Shown here: in pieces, positions 25,017 through 33,521 of the stretch | Numbering within the stretch: the first letter of the stretch is position 1 | Layout of the letters: each line of letters starts with the position of its first letter | Assembly: GCA_012839665.1 (NCBI GenBank) | Contig: DUMX01000083.1 | Location: 1-44,450, forward strand | DNA: 44,450 nucleotides | Reading direction: 5' to 3' | Origin: Gelria sp. | GTDB taxonomy: Bacteria; Bacillota; Syntrophomonadia; Syntrophomonadales; Syntrophomonadaceae | Program-made: the position numbers and the translations under genes | The notes under the pieces: model-generated | The model's database searches: none | Told to the model about the DNA's origin: nothing | Seen by the model: only the letters and a program-made list of their open reading frames with translations

Positions 25017-28000
25017 TTGTCAATATTATATTTGGCTAGAAATAAGAAACGAATCCGAAAAAACCTTGGGGTAGTATTTGCCTTATCTTTTATGTTTATG
25101 ATTCTGATATCTTCCTGGGGACCAGGAACTGCTCTGGCAGGAAGTGTCGGGGATGTAGTCACCCAGGTATCCAAGGCCAATACTGGCTCACCGGAATTTA
25201 AGTTTGGGCAGGAATCGGCTACCGGCTATGGCTTTGCCATTCATGCCGGCATGGGTAACTACGGTGACGGCGGCGGGTGTATGCTCAGTGTGCTAGGACC
25301 GGCACAGCCGGATGAAATACAAATCATGATCGATTATGTTGACGGGATATCGCAGGTTACTTACATCCGGACCACCCAGATGAAAGGCTGCGAAGTAAGA
25401 GAATATACCACGGATGACGGGGTAGGTATCGGGGTGGTCCTGCCGGATTATTTTATTACTGTGGAAATGCTGGATACCGGCTTAAACCAGGGTGCTAATA
25501 TGGCAGCTGCCAAGAGTATTGCCCAGCAGACTTTAGACGGGCTGGAACGGGCCGGGCTATTAAGTCAGGCTGCTCCAGACATAGAATCAGGAAAACCGGC
25601 AGCAGATCCTGCACCGAAAGATTCCGCGCCTGCAACTGCAAGCCCGGCTGGAGTCGGTTCTGTTGGAAATATACCTGGACCATCCAACACCACGGAAGCG
25701 GTGACGGGTGTTGTCGTTCCCGGATTGATCGCGACCGCCTTAGGGGCTTTAGGCGGCTTAGGCGGTGGCGGATTCATACCTCCGGCAGGCGGAACACCCA
25801 TATATCCCACTGGCGGAGGGCCATCACCACTTACCGGAGGATCTTATCCGGGAGCCGGAAATGCTCGTCCTGGTGCAATCCAGGGAGTCAACCAATTAGG
25901 TGGCAGACGGCGTGGTGAGGAAATCTATGTCGATACGGGTGCCATAGGGCAAAAAGCAATTGATATAAGAGAAGTTGAACAACCGGCAGATCATGGCATG
26001 ATTATTGATACTGCAGATATGTTTGAAACTCCTATAGCTGTTCAGCATGAGCCCGGTGTCATAATTGACACCGCAGATGAAGCGGGCATATTTGTACAGC
26101 CCGAGCCGGAAATTTATGTCGATACGGTTGATATGCATGAGCAAGCTATCGATATCAGGGAACCGGGGGGAGAAGCGGGTATCCACATCGATACCACGGA
26201 TATGTTCGAAGAAAGTCCCGTACCGGGAGCAATCGATGAAAAGAGAATTTTCATTGAGACGGAGGATGAGGCAGCCCTGTTTACGAAATCTGGATCGGAT
26301 CTGGAGATAGAAGCGGAGCCAGTGAAGACTCAGGCGTTCAGTGCCAGAGAAGGGGAAGCAGGAGGAGCACATTTTGCCACGGCGGAAAACAGCGAAGGGG
26401 CTCCAGCTGCGGCACAATCTGAACATCTGTATACAGACGCTGGAGATTCAGAAGTTCCTCTTGACACCAGTTCGCTGGAAGACAGCACGGGGGCGGAAAC
26501 GGTCCCCGGATCTGAAGAAGCAGCTACGGCCGCGGGAGCAGAAGGACAAAGTGCAGAACAGACTACTGTCGCCGATGTTGATAAGATTTATGACCAGAAC
26601 GGGTTTGATCCGGAAGGTTACAATCGAGAAGGCTTCGATAAAGAAGGATTTGATCGGCAAGGCTTTGATCGGCAAGGCTTTGATAAAGACGGATTCGATA
26701 GAGCCGGATTTAATGCTGAAGGCTTTGATAAAGAAGGCTTCAATAAGGCTGGATTCGATAAAGCGGGCTTCAACCGCGAAGGATTTGACCAGGCAGGTTT
26801 TGACCGGGAAGGATTCGATAGAGCCGGATTTAATGCTGAAGGCTTTGACAAAGAAGGCTTTAACAAGGCTGGATTCGATAAAGCGGGCTTCAACCGCGAA
26901 GGCTTTGACCGGGCGGGTTTTGACCGGGAAGGATTCGATAAAGCCGGATTTAATGCTGAAGGCTTTGACAAAGAAGGCTTTAACAAGGCTGGATTCGATA
27001 AAGCGGGATTCAATCGTGAAGGCTTTGACAAATCAGGTTTTGACCGGGAAGGATTCGATAAAGCCGGATTCAATGCTGAAGGATTTGACAAAGAAGGCTT
27101 CAATAAGGCCGGATTTGACCAAGAGGGATTCAATCGTGAAGGCTTTGACCAGGCAGGTTTTGATCGAGATGGGCTCGATAGAGCCGGATTCAATGCTGAA
27201 GGATTTGACAAAGAAGGCTTTAATAAGGCTGGATTCGATAAAGCGGGCTTCAACCGCGAAGGATTTGACAAGACAGGTTTTGATAAAGAGGGCTTTGATA
27301 AATCAGGATTTGACCGGGAAGGATTCGATAAAGCTGGATTCAATGCCGAAGGCTTCGACAGAGAAGGTTTCAATAAAGCTGGCTTTGATAAAGAAGGTTA
27401 TGGACGCAATGGTTTCGGCTCGGAAGGCTTTGACCGAGAAGGCTATGATGTAAACGGCTATGACCGCAAGGGATTCAACCGCAGCGGTTTTGATGCCAAA
27501 GGGTATGATAAACAAGGTTATGACAAAGAAGGGTTCAACAAGGATGGATGGGACCGGGAAGGTTATGATCACAAGGGGTTTGACGAGAACGGATGGGATC
27601 GTGAAGGCTACGATAAGAATGGTTTCGATAAAGAAGGATATGACCGTGAGGGATATAACCGGGAAGGCCAGTCAAAAGAAGGGTATGACGCAGACGGTTA
27701 TGACAAAAAAGGCTTTAATGAGCATGGCTATGACCGTGACGGCTATGACCGGGAAGGATTTGATTTCGAAGGCTATAGCCGGTCCGGTTACGATCCCTGG
27801 GGTTACAACCGCCAGGGTTACGATAAGGACGGATATCACTGGAGCGGTTATAACGCCGATGGATACAACCGGGCAGGAATGCACTGGACTGATAACCCCT
27901 ACGAAGAAGGTAGTATATGGAATGTAGACACTTACAATCCCTTTGATGGAAGGGTAGTCGATTTAGGTGGACGGAGAGAAGCCTGGGAGCCGACCAAACC

Positions 28001-31000
28001 GCCGCTGGGAGAACCATATCACCGGACGGTGGAAAAATACGGGGCCAAACCCTGGACTGATGAGATACCGCAGTCAACACCTGAAAAACCAACGATTCCT
28101 TTAACAGAAGATGCCGGAGTCATTGGTCCGGAAGATTCCATGAATACCCTGAAAAATCATGGGATAGATCAAGATGCTCCTACCGCACCGGAAGGGCAGA
28201 CTGGAACCGGATTGTCCATACCCGAAGAAGACATTCCCGATGCTGGGAATGTCCCACCGGATACAATTCCGGACGTACCACCGGTTTCCGGGCCTCAACA
28301 TGGGGATACCATTACTTTGCCTGGAAAAGATGGCCGGGATTATGAGCTGGAATACAACAGCCAAACTGGAGAATGGGAAAACCTGCTTACCGGAGGCAGA
28401 ATTCGTAATGAGGATCTGGGATCATATGTAGAAGACTTTAATAGATGGCAGGATGACGTTGCCGAAGACTTGAGCCGTTCTGCCCGCGATATTGAAAAGA
28501 TGGCAGCTCGTCAGGATGCCACCAGCCAGGCCATTGACAAGAATCTGGCCGATTGGAAGCGTTTGGAGCAAATGCAGAAGATGGCTGATAAATATAACAT
28601 CGGAGAACCAGGAGGTTCCGGAGATGTAGACAAAGCAATCCAGAATCTAAAAGATGATATGCTGGCCGGGAAAGAGCTTGACCAGGATAGATTGGAGCAG
28701 TTAAACAAGATTATCGACAACCGTATACAGGGAACAACAGCAGCGGATACCGGACAACGCTGGGAAGAGGATTGGTTCAAAAATCTAGGATGGGCTCTGG
28801 AAGCTAATGCAGCAACGGCCAAAGAAGTAGTAACTGGCGAGAAAGCTGACGGCAGTACATCCTGGCTGGGTATGGGTGCCCGTATCATGATTACTACAGC
28901 TACTGGAGGCACTGCCGGGGTAGTTATGGATGGGGGCTTAACGGTAGCAGAAGCCATGTATCGTATCAAGGACTCAATCGACAAGGGAGAATCAGATTTC
29001 CGGGCGGTATCCAAAGCGATTGGCTTGACGGTTCTGGGTGAAGAAGCAGGTTGGCTGGCAGGCGAAGCCGGCGGCAAGTTAATGGGAGAGATGATGGAAA
29101 GATACCCGGCGTTTACCAATAAGGCAGCCGACCTGATTGAAACTGCTATATTAAAAGGCAGTGCTAAAAATCAGATGTGGAGCAAGTCATTAGGTTTAAT
29201 TAGCAAAGAATCAGCAGAGGAAACCCTTGATCAAATAAATAAACGGTTGGTAGATATAGGCAGCGGTGAAGCGGCAGAAAACATCATAAAGAAAGCCAGA
29301 GGAGGCTATGGATTGTCGGTTGCTGACTCTTTTGATGATGTATCCAAAGCCGGAAAGGCATTTACCGGCAGCGGAGATGATATTCTCAAAGGAGGTAAAT
29401 CAGCTTCCGAGGGATGGTCTGATATAGCTGCAGATGGAGGCAAATCCGTCTCCGACATGGGAGACGATATGGGCAAAGGAGCAAGCAGGGCAGCTTCCGG
29501 TAGTGGAGATGATATAGCCAGAGGAACAGGCAAAGCAGCCTCCGGAAGCAGTGATGATGTAGCCAAAGGAGCAGGTAAAGTTGCCTCCAGTAGTGATGAC
29601 CTGGCCAAAGGTGGGAGTAAAGCAGGTAGTCGTGCTGGGGATGGACCTGATGGACCGGTGCGCACTGGTGATGGCGGCGGAGATGGACCAGGAACTCCGG
29701 GAGGGCCTCCATCTCGAGGTGGTGGCGGTGATGCAGGCAGCATGCATCCAGAAGCTATAAATAATAGGACTCTTAATACTAATGCCAGGACTCCTGAAGA
29801 GGTCTTGTCTGATCCGACTTCGGTAGCCAGAGCAGAACAATCCTTACAAAAAAATATCAAAGATTTTGATAAACTGCCACCGACCAGACAACAGGACCTG
29901 ATCAGGGAGCAGGCTATTTATGATGAATACAAAATGCAGGCTCAGGAAAGAACCTATAATGTGGCTGATAAGGTTGAGCGCCGAGAACCGCTAACGGTTG
30001 AAGATATTATGGAAATGAAAGCCGACCCGGCTTCTATGAGAACGCTCAAGGACCTTGAAAATGTTGATGGTATAGGAGCGGAACTAGGGCCGACCAGATC
30101 CCGCCAGGTACAGTCTGAATTTAACCATGTACTGGATACAGAGATACATCAGCCTTCTTATCGGACGGTGGAGGAGCACCTGCATAGCAGATATCCGGGT
30201 ACTGACCCTGAAGGTATACGCTGCAGAACAGTACGTACACCAGGCACTGAGTGTAATGCTTTCGATATAAATACGGATAATGATGTTATCGCTGAACGGT
30301 TGGTACATGGCCCCAATGGACCTGAATGGGTGGAGATTCCCAAGTCTGAATGGGAAGATGTTTATTATAAAGCCTTTGCTGATAAATCCGGCTTTAGTGT
30401 TGATGAAGCAACCAGACGGTTCCCGGACAGCGATTGGGCCAAAATGGATGACGCAACGCGCTTCCGAGAATGGGCAGGACGACATGAAGAATCTGCTATG
30501 GATCAATTTGATCTTGAAGCTGCCCGTGATTTCAGTGACCAGCGCACCTGGCGTATACAGGACGGGGATCTACCGGGCAGACCTATGATAGAGGCTACAC
30601 CGGAGGAGATTGCGCGCGGGGCGGACATAGTGATGATCGATGGCAGGCCAATGAGACCTTCGAGCGGATACGAATTGGTCCAAAGACGACAGGGTAATCT
30701 CCTGGACTCAGAACAACTGTCTATAATGGAATCATACAAAGTCGATGAATACTGGACTGCAGGAAGCACTCCAGCGGAGGTAATGAGGAATCAGACCGAG
30801 GCCATGGAACAATTGCGTAAAACTGCAAATGTTGCTCAGACCGTAGAAAGCAGTTATAGGGACATGGGTTACAGAATAGAGCAGATGCCGAATAACATGC
30901 AGGAGGCTATCAAAGTTATCAATAACAATAGCCTGTCACCGGCTGCCAGGGCAGCCCGTCTGCGGGAACTCGGCTATGAAACCCCCGGGGACTTTTTAAA

Positions 31001-31049
31001 TAAGGTAACCAGCCGCATAGGTGCAATTAGAGAAGCCAAAATGAAGTAA
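25017..31049 (+). CDS. Giant exported protein with 86 tandem F/Y-D-x-x-G pentads
   Basis: A 2010-residue protein. GGAGGTGA (25004-25011) fits TTG 25017; the GTG at 25008 lies within that site. Order of parts: an N-terminal signal peptide or anchor (basic NKKRIRKN, hydrophobic core, cleavage after GTALA near residue 42); a soluble domain to about 185; a Pro/Gly-rich linker; six copies of an I-x-[IV]-[DE]-T-x-D strand motif (about 300-425); an acidic linker; the pentad array at 525-954; an acidic linker; a helical, partly hydrophobic part (about 1140-1440); a Gly/Ser linker repeating SGDD-I-xKG (about 1450-1550); and a 420-residue helical C-terminal domain with two cysteines. No LPxTG or S-layer motif is seen. 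The C-terminal domain is not recognised. It is presumably exported or surface-anchored. Confidence 0.8.
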   Translation: MSILYLARNKKRIRKNLGVVFALSFMFMILISSWGPGTALAGSVGDVVTQVSKANTGSPEFKFGQESATGYGFAIHAGMGNYGDGGGCMLSVLGPAQPDEIQIMIDYVDGISQVTYIRTTQMKGCEVREYTTDDGVGIGVVLPDYFITVEMLDTGLNQGANMAAAKSIAQQTLDGLERAGLLSQAAPDIESGKPAADPAPKDSAPATASPAGVGSVGNIPGPSNTTEAVTGVVVPGLIATALGALGGLGGGGFIPPAGGTPIYPTGGGPSPLTGGSYPGAGNARPGAIQGVNQLGGRRRGEEIYVDTGAIGQKAIDIREVEQPADHGMIIDTADMFETPIAVQHEPGVIIDTADEAGIFVQPEPEIYVDTVDMHEQAIDIREPGGEAGIHIDTTDMFEESPVPGAIDEKRIFIETEDEAALFTKSGSDLEIEAEPVKTQAFSAREGEAGGAHFATAENSEGAPAAAQSEHLYTDAGDSEVPLDTSSLEDSTGAETVPGSEEAATAAGAEGQSAEQTTVADVDKIYDQNGFDPEGYNREGFDKEGFDRQGFDRQGFDKDGFDRAGFNAEGFDKEGFNKAGFDKAGFNREGFDQAGFDREGFDRAGFNAEGFDKEGFNKAGFDKAGFNREGFDRAGFDREGFDKAGFNAEGFDKEGFNKAGFDKAGFNREGFDKSGFDREGFDKAGFNAEGFDKEGFNKAGFDQEGFNREGFDQAGFDRDGLDRAGFNAEGFDKEGFNKAGFDKAGFNREGFDKTGFDKEGFDKSGFDREGFDKAGFNAEGFDREGFNKAGFDKEGYGRNGFGSEGFDREGYDVNGYDRKGFNRSGFDAKGYDKQGYDKEGFNKDGWDREGYDHKGFDENGWDREGYDKNGFDKEGYDREGYNREGQSKEGYDADGYDKKGFNEHGYDRDGYDREGFDFEGYSRSGYDPWGYNRQGYDKDGYHWSGYNADGYNRAGMHWTDNPYEEGSIWNVDTYNPFDGRVVDLGGRREAWEPTKPPLGEPYHRTVEKYGAKPWTDEIPQSTPEKPTIPLTEDAGVIGPEDSMNTLKNHGIDQDAPTAPEGQTGTGLSIPEEDIPDAGNVPPDTIPDVPPVSGPQHGDTITLPGKDGRDYELEYNSQTGEWENLLTGGRIRNEDLGSYVEDFNRWQDDVAEDLSRSARDIEKMAARQDATSQAIDKNLADWKRLEQMQKMADKYNIGEPGGSGDVDKAIQNLKDDMLAGKELDQDRLEQLNKIIDNRIQGTTAADTGQRWEEDWFKNLGWALEANAATAKEVVTGEKADGSTSWLGMGARIMITTATGGTAGVVMDGGLTVAEAMYRIKDSIDKGESDFRAVSKAIGLTVLGEEAGWLAGEAGGKLMGEMMERYPAFTNKAADLIETAILKGSAKNQMWSKSLGLISKESAEETLDQINKRLVDIGSGEAAENIIKKARGGYGLSVADSFDDVSKAGKAFTGSGDDILKGGKSASEGWSDIAADGGKSVSDMGDDMGKGASRAASGSGDDIARGTGKAASGSSDDVAKGAGKVASSSDDLAKGGSKAGSRAGDGPDGPVRTGDGGGDGPGTPGGPPSRGGGGDAGSMHPEAINNRTLNTNARTPEEVLSDPTSVARAEQSLQKNIKDFDKLPPTRQQDLIREQAIYDEYKMQAQERTYNVADKVERREPLTVEDIMEMKADPASMRTLKDLENVDGIGAELGPTRSRQVQSEFNHVLDTEIHQPSYRTVEEHLHSRYPGTDPEGIRCRTVRTPGTECNAFDINTDNDVIAERLVHGPNGPEWVEIPKSEWEDVYYKAFADKSGFSVDEATRRFPDSDWAKMDDATRFREWAGRHEESAMDQFDLEAARDFSDQRTWRIQDGDLPGRPMIEATPEEIARGADIVMIDGRPMRPSSGYELVQRRQGNLLDSEQLSIMESYKVDEYWTAGSTPAEVMRNQTEAMEQLRKTANVAQTVESSYRDMGYRIEQMPNNMQEAIKVINNNSLSPAARAARLRELGYETPGDFLNKVTSRIGAIREAKMK
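26589..27878 (+). repeat. 86 consecutive 15-base repeats encoding F/Y/W-D/N-x-x-G pentads
   Basis: The frame is unbroken for 86 units, from YDQNG to YNRAG. Position 1 is aromatic (Phe in the first two thirds, mostly Tyr or Trp in the last third). Position 2 is Asp or Asn, positions 3 and 4 are charged or small, and position 5 is always Gly. Only a few units deviate (LDRAG, YGRNG, FGSEG, QSKEG, YSRSG, YHWSG). Confidence 0.9.
26694..27293 (+). repeat. Five higher-order 120-base tandem repeats within the pentad array
   Basis: Eight pentads form a 40-residue unit beginning F-D-[RK]-A-G, F-N-A-E-G. It is repeated five times in register (26694, 26814, 26934, 27054, 27174) with high nucleotide identity. 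Two extra pentads and a sixth partial copy follow (27324-27398). The high identity suggests recent expansion or homogenisation. Confidence 0.85.
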
Positions 31050-31068
31050 ACGGTAAGGAGGTATTTAA

Positions 31069-32187
31069 ATGGAAATGAATCAGGGTATGGTGGGAGCTGA
31101 AGTATTTAAACTGGAACCGGGCGATATTAATCATTTATTCAGACGCTCGGGATTGAACGGGAACAGTCTTTCATCCTTCAGTTATAATGCTGAACAGGCT
31201 GCCACCAGCAGTTCTTCAGAAGTATTTAAAAAACTATCTGAGAGCCCCCAGTTTAGACAGATTGCCCGGCAGTTGTTGCAACCGGACTTAAAAATTGAGT
31301 TCAACAGCGGCGGGGCGGGTACGGCTGATGACAAATATTACGCATTGCTTTCAGCTGATGATAAAATCGTTTTGGCACAGTTGGCAAACTCTGATGGTGA
31401 TATACTTTTGCTGCTTTTCCCTGACGGGGAGTCATTTCTTAGGTGGTGGACCGATGTTTATGCTTCCACAGGTATGGGCGGTTACCAGACTGTATTTCCT
31501 AATATCATGGAAACTGAAGTCCTGGTCTGCGCGCTGCATTGTGTAGATATTTATCGCCGCTCTTATATGGAAAGCATGCTGGATTATCGCAGCGGGGTTG
31601 ATTCATCATTATCAATCCAGGATTTTGTACAGCTCTTAAAACGCTCCCTGGCCAGCAGAGACAAAAGATGGTTACTGCCGACTATGTTTGAAATTACCCC
31701 CGGTTTAAAAAACAGCAGTATGGCATTAACTCCTGAACATATGAAACAGATTGGGGAGTTAGGCTTTATTACCAGCGCTGCTAATGATGTTACCCTGGCA
31801 GAACGAAGCCGGATAATGGGAACTGAATTTATAACCAGCTGGATGGGAGGGTTTGGTTGGCAGGCAACGGCATTAATTAATGGACAGGAACGCTCCTTAT
31901 CCCGAGTTTTTTTGGCTCCGACTGCTTTTACCAATCACTTAATTTCCTTTGAAGCAGCTGAGGCAGGAAAAACCCGCTTTCGCCATCAGGCGGCCAACCG
32001 GCAGGAATTATTGGAAATACTATCTGGTTGGATGAAGGCCTTATGTGGGGCTGCTGGTATAACCGGCTCCGGACCGAGTACAGAACCTACACCGGCTTCA
32101 CCTCAGGCGGCGCGTTTCTGCAGCAACTGCGGAGCTGAAATTCGTCCCGGCAAGCGCTTTTGTACCGCCTGCGGTAATTCCGTATAA
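31069..32187 (+). CDS. Uncharacterised protein with a C-terminal zinc ribbon
   Basis: A 372-residue protein with no signal peptide. The main body (1-330) is mixed alpha/beta and not recognised; it includes LLLLFPDGESFLRWWTDVY and FITSWMGGFGWQAT. A Pro/Thr linker leads to a C-terminal zinc ribbon, C351-x2-C354 and C365-x2-C368 (FCSNCG, FCTACG). AAGGAGGT at 31055-31062 sits 6 bases before ATG 31069, and the gene starts 19 bases after the giant protein stop, so they are one unit. It is likely cytoplasmic. Its zinc ribbon matches the type at the N-terminus of the next gene, which suggests joint action. Confidence 0.75.
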   Translation: MEMNQGMVGAEVFKLEPGDINHLFRRSGLNGNSLSSFSYNAEQAATSSSSEVFKKLSESPQFRQIARQLLQPDLKIEFNSGGAGTADDKYYALLSADDKIVLAQLANSDGDILLLLFPDGESFLRWWTDVYASTGMGGYQTVFPNIMETEVLVCALHCVDIYRRSYMESMLDYRSGVDSSLSIQDFVQLLKRSLASRDKRWLLPTMFEITPGLKNSSMALTPEHMKQIGELGFITSAANDVTLAERSRIMGTEFITSWMGGFGWQATALINGQERSLSRVFLAPTAFTNHLISFEAAEAGKTRFRHQAANRQELLEILSGWMKALCGAAGITGSGPSTEPTPASPQAARFCSNCGAEIRPGKRFCTACGNSV

Positions 32188-32222
32188 CAGAGGGCTTTAA
32201 GTAGGGAAAAGGAGGAATTAGC

Positions 32223-33269
32223 TTGAGTCAGCTTATACAGTGCCCCCGCTGCGGGGGAGAGTTAATCCCCGGGGATCGGTTCTGTGGGGAGTGCGGATTT
32301 GATACAGGGCAACAGGTACAACAGGTAGCCAGTCCGGAACCGGTTAGACCGGCAGCCGGGACGGGAGAAGCCATTTCCCCACCGGTATCACCACCGGTGA
32401 CTCATCCTGAGCCGGTTTTCCCTCAGCAGTCCGTTACTCGGTTTGATCCAGCGCAGGGAAATCGGGGTCTGGGAGCAGCACCATCCCGTAGTGGAGGTAC
32501 CGGACCGATTATTATAGTAGTAGGATTAATTTTAGTTCTCCTGGCAGGAGGGGGATTATTCTGGTGGTTAAGCAAAGGTGAGGAACCCCCACAGGTTGCG
32601 GCCCCGCAAACTAATCAACCCCAGCAGTCTTCCCCCACACCGGCTGGATCATCTACCCAGCCTTCGGCTCAGCTCGACCTGACCCGGGCAGCTACCTACT
32701 TGTCCGAATCAGGCTTAAAATGCAGCTTTTTTGTGAATTATCCCGATGGGTTTTCCGGTACCGTGGAACGGGTTAGTGCCCGGGTAGTTCCAACCGAGGC
32801 AGTACGAGTTAGCGAGGCGGAAATAGTACAGGATAGTGGAGAGGTCATTGGTTATGGTTTCCACTATATTGAACGTCCGGACGGAATTTACCTGATTTAT
32901 GACTCTACTCCCCAGGAGTGTTCGCCGGTCCTGAAGAATAATTTGGCTGTCGGACAAAGCTGGAATTATGTCACTGAATTCGGCCAGATTGTATGGACTG
33001 TACTGGACATGGGGGTACGTTTAGATCTGGGCTTTGCCACTCTGGATAATTGCCTGTTGGTGGAAGAGGATAATCAAGCCGTAGGTTTCAAGACGATTAT
33101 TTATTATGCTCCTGGTATGGGGCAGGTTGTGGAAAGGACCTCTCAAGATGGTGCGGATTTATCGAAGTTAACTGCCTTTTCTAAGATAGATGCAGCCCAG
33201 GCGGCCGAAACCGTGAAAAAATGGTCTCCTAATTACGCATCCATTCAGGATGACAGGACCCAGAGCTGA
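32223..33269 (+). CDS. Zinc-ribbon protein with one membrane helix and an extracellular domain
   Basis: A 348-residue protein. The N-terminal zinc ribbon is C7-x2-C10 and C21-x2-C24 (QCPRCGGELIPG, FCGECG). A Pro-rich linker is followed by one transmembrane helix (about 94-117, PIIIVVGLILVLLAGGGLFWW). A Pro/Gln/Ser linker and a C-terminal domain (about 155-340) then follow, with strands such as GIYLIYDSTPQECSPVLKNN and SWNYVTEFGQIVWTV. The layout places the ribbon in the cytoplasm and the C-terminal domain outside. TTG 32223 has GGAGGA at 32211-32216. It is the last gene of the cluster, 35 bases after its neighbour. The ligand is unknown. Confidence 0.75.
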   Translation: MSQLIQCPRCGGELIPGDRFCGECGFDTGQQVQQVASPEPVRPAAGTGEAISPPVSPPVTHPEPVFPQQSVTRFDPAQGNRGLGAAPSRSGGTGPIIIVVGLILVLLAGGGLFWWLSKGEEPPQVAAPQTNQPQQSSPTPAGSSTQPSAQLDLTRAATYLSESGLKCSFFVNYPDGFSGTVERVSARVVPTEAVRVSEAEIVQDSGEVIGYGFHYIERPDGIYLIYDSTPQECSPVLKNNLAVGQSWNYVTEFGQIVWTVLDMGVRLDLGFATLDNCLLVEEDNQAVGFKTIIYYAPGMGQVVERTSQDGADLSKLTAFSKIDAAQAAETVKKWSPNYASIQDDRTQS

Positions 33270-33277
33270 AGGGCAGG

Positions 33278-33306
33278 TTGACGGCTGCAGGTATCTGTTA
33301 TAAAAT
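33278..33306 (+). promoter_or_regulatory. Promoter of the tRNA-Gly gene
   Basis: TTGACG (33278-33283), a 17-base spacer and TAAAAT (33301-33306) end 9 bases before the tRNA. The overlapping TATAAA at 33299 gives a 15-base spacer. Both are close to the sigma-A consensus. Confidence 0.6.
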
Positions 33307-33315
33307 AACGTTGAT

Positions 33316-33390
33316 GCGGGAGTAGCTCAGTGGTAGAGCACCGGCTTCCCAAGCCGGGTGTCGCGGGTTCGACCCCCGTTTCCCGCTCCA
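33316..33390 (+). tRNA. tRNA-Gly (anticodon CCC)
   Basis: The full cloverleaf can be drawn. The acceptor GCGGGAG pairs with TTCCCGC (one G-U). The D arm is GCTC/GAGC, the anticodon stem CCGGC/GCCGG with loop TTCCCAA, so the anticodon is CCC, reading GGG glycine codons. The T arm is GCGGG-TTCGACC-CCCGT, followed by discriminator T and an encoded CCA. The length of 75 bases with a short variable loop is normal. No intron or mismatch of note is seen. Confidence 0.95.
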
Positions 33391-33456
33391 TTAATTGTAG
33401 GCGTTGCCTACATCTGTGTCCTGTAAAGGGCTCCATTAATTGTGAGCGTAGCTTAT
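33385..33456. repeat. Duplicated tRNA 3' end plus hairpin
   Basis: GCTCCATTAATTGT occurs at 33385-33398 (the tRNA 3' end) and again at 33430-33443. Each copy is followed by a short hairpin: GTAGGC-GTT-GCCTAC at 33397-33411, then TGAGC-GTA-GCTTA after the second copy. This is a relic of a tandem tRNA duplication or of an integration event. Confidence 0.6.
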
Positions 33457-33521
33457 AATATTAGCGTCTAATCAAGCCTATTATTATATTAAGACCAATT
33501 TTCAACGGGAGGTTGGAGGAT

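Noticed and set aside
26694..27293. Regular 120-base repeats considered as a CRISPR or similar array
   Set aside because: The repeats are contiguous and coding in one frame, with no spacers of unique sequence.
26618..27373. A 251-residue open frame on the minus strand rich in Ser, Pro, Asn and Leu
   Set aside because: It is the antisense of the pentad repeats. A 15-base period without stops keeps the opposite frame open; there is no binding site or sensible start.
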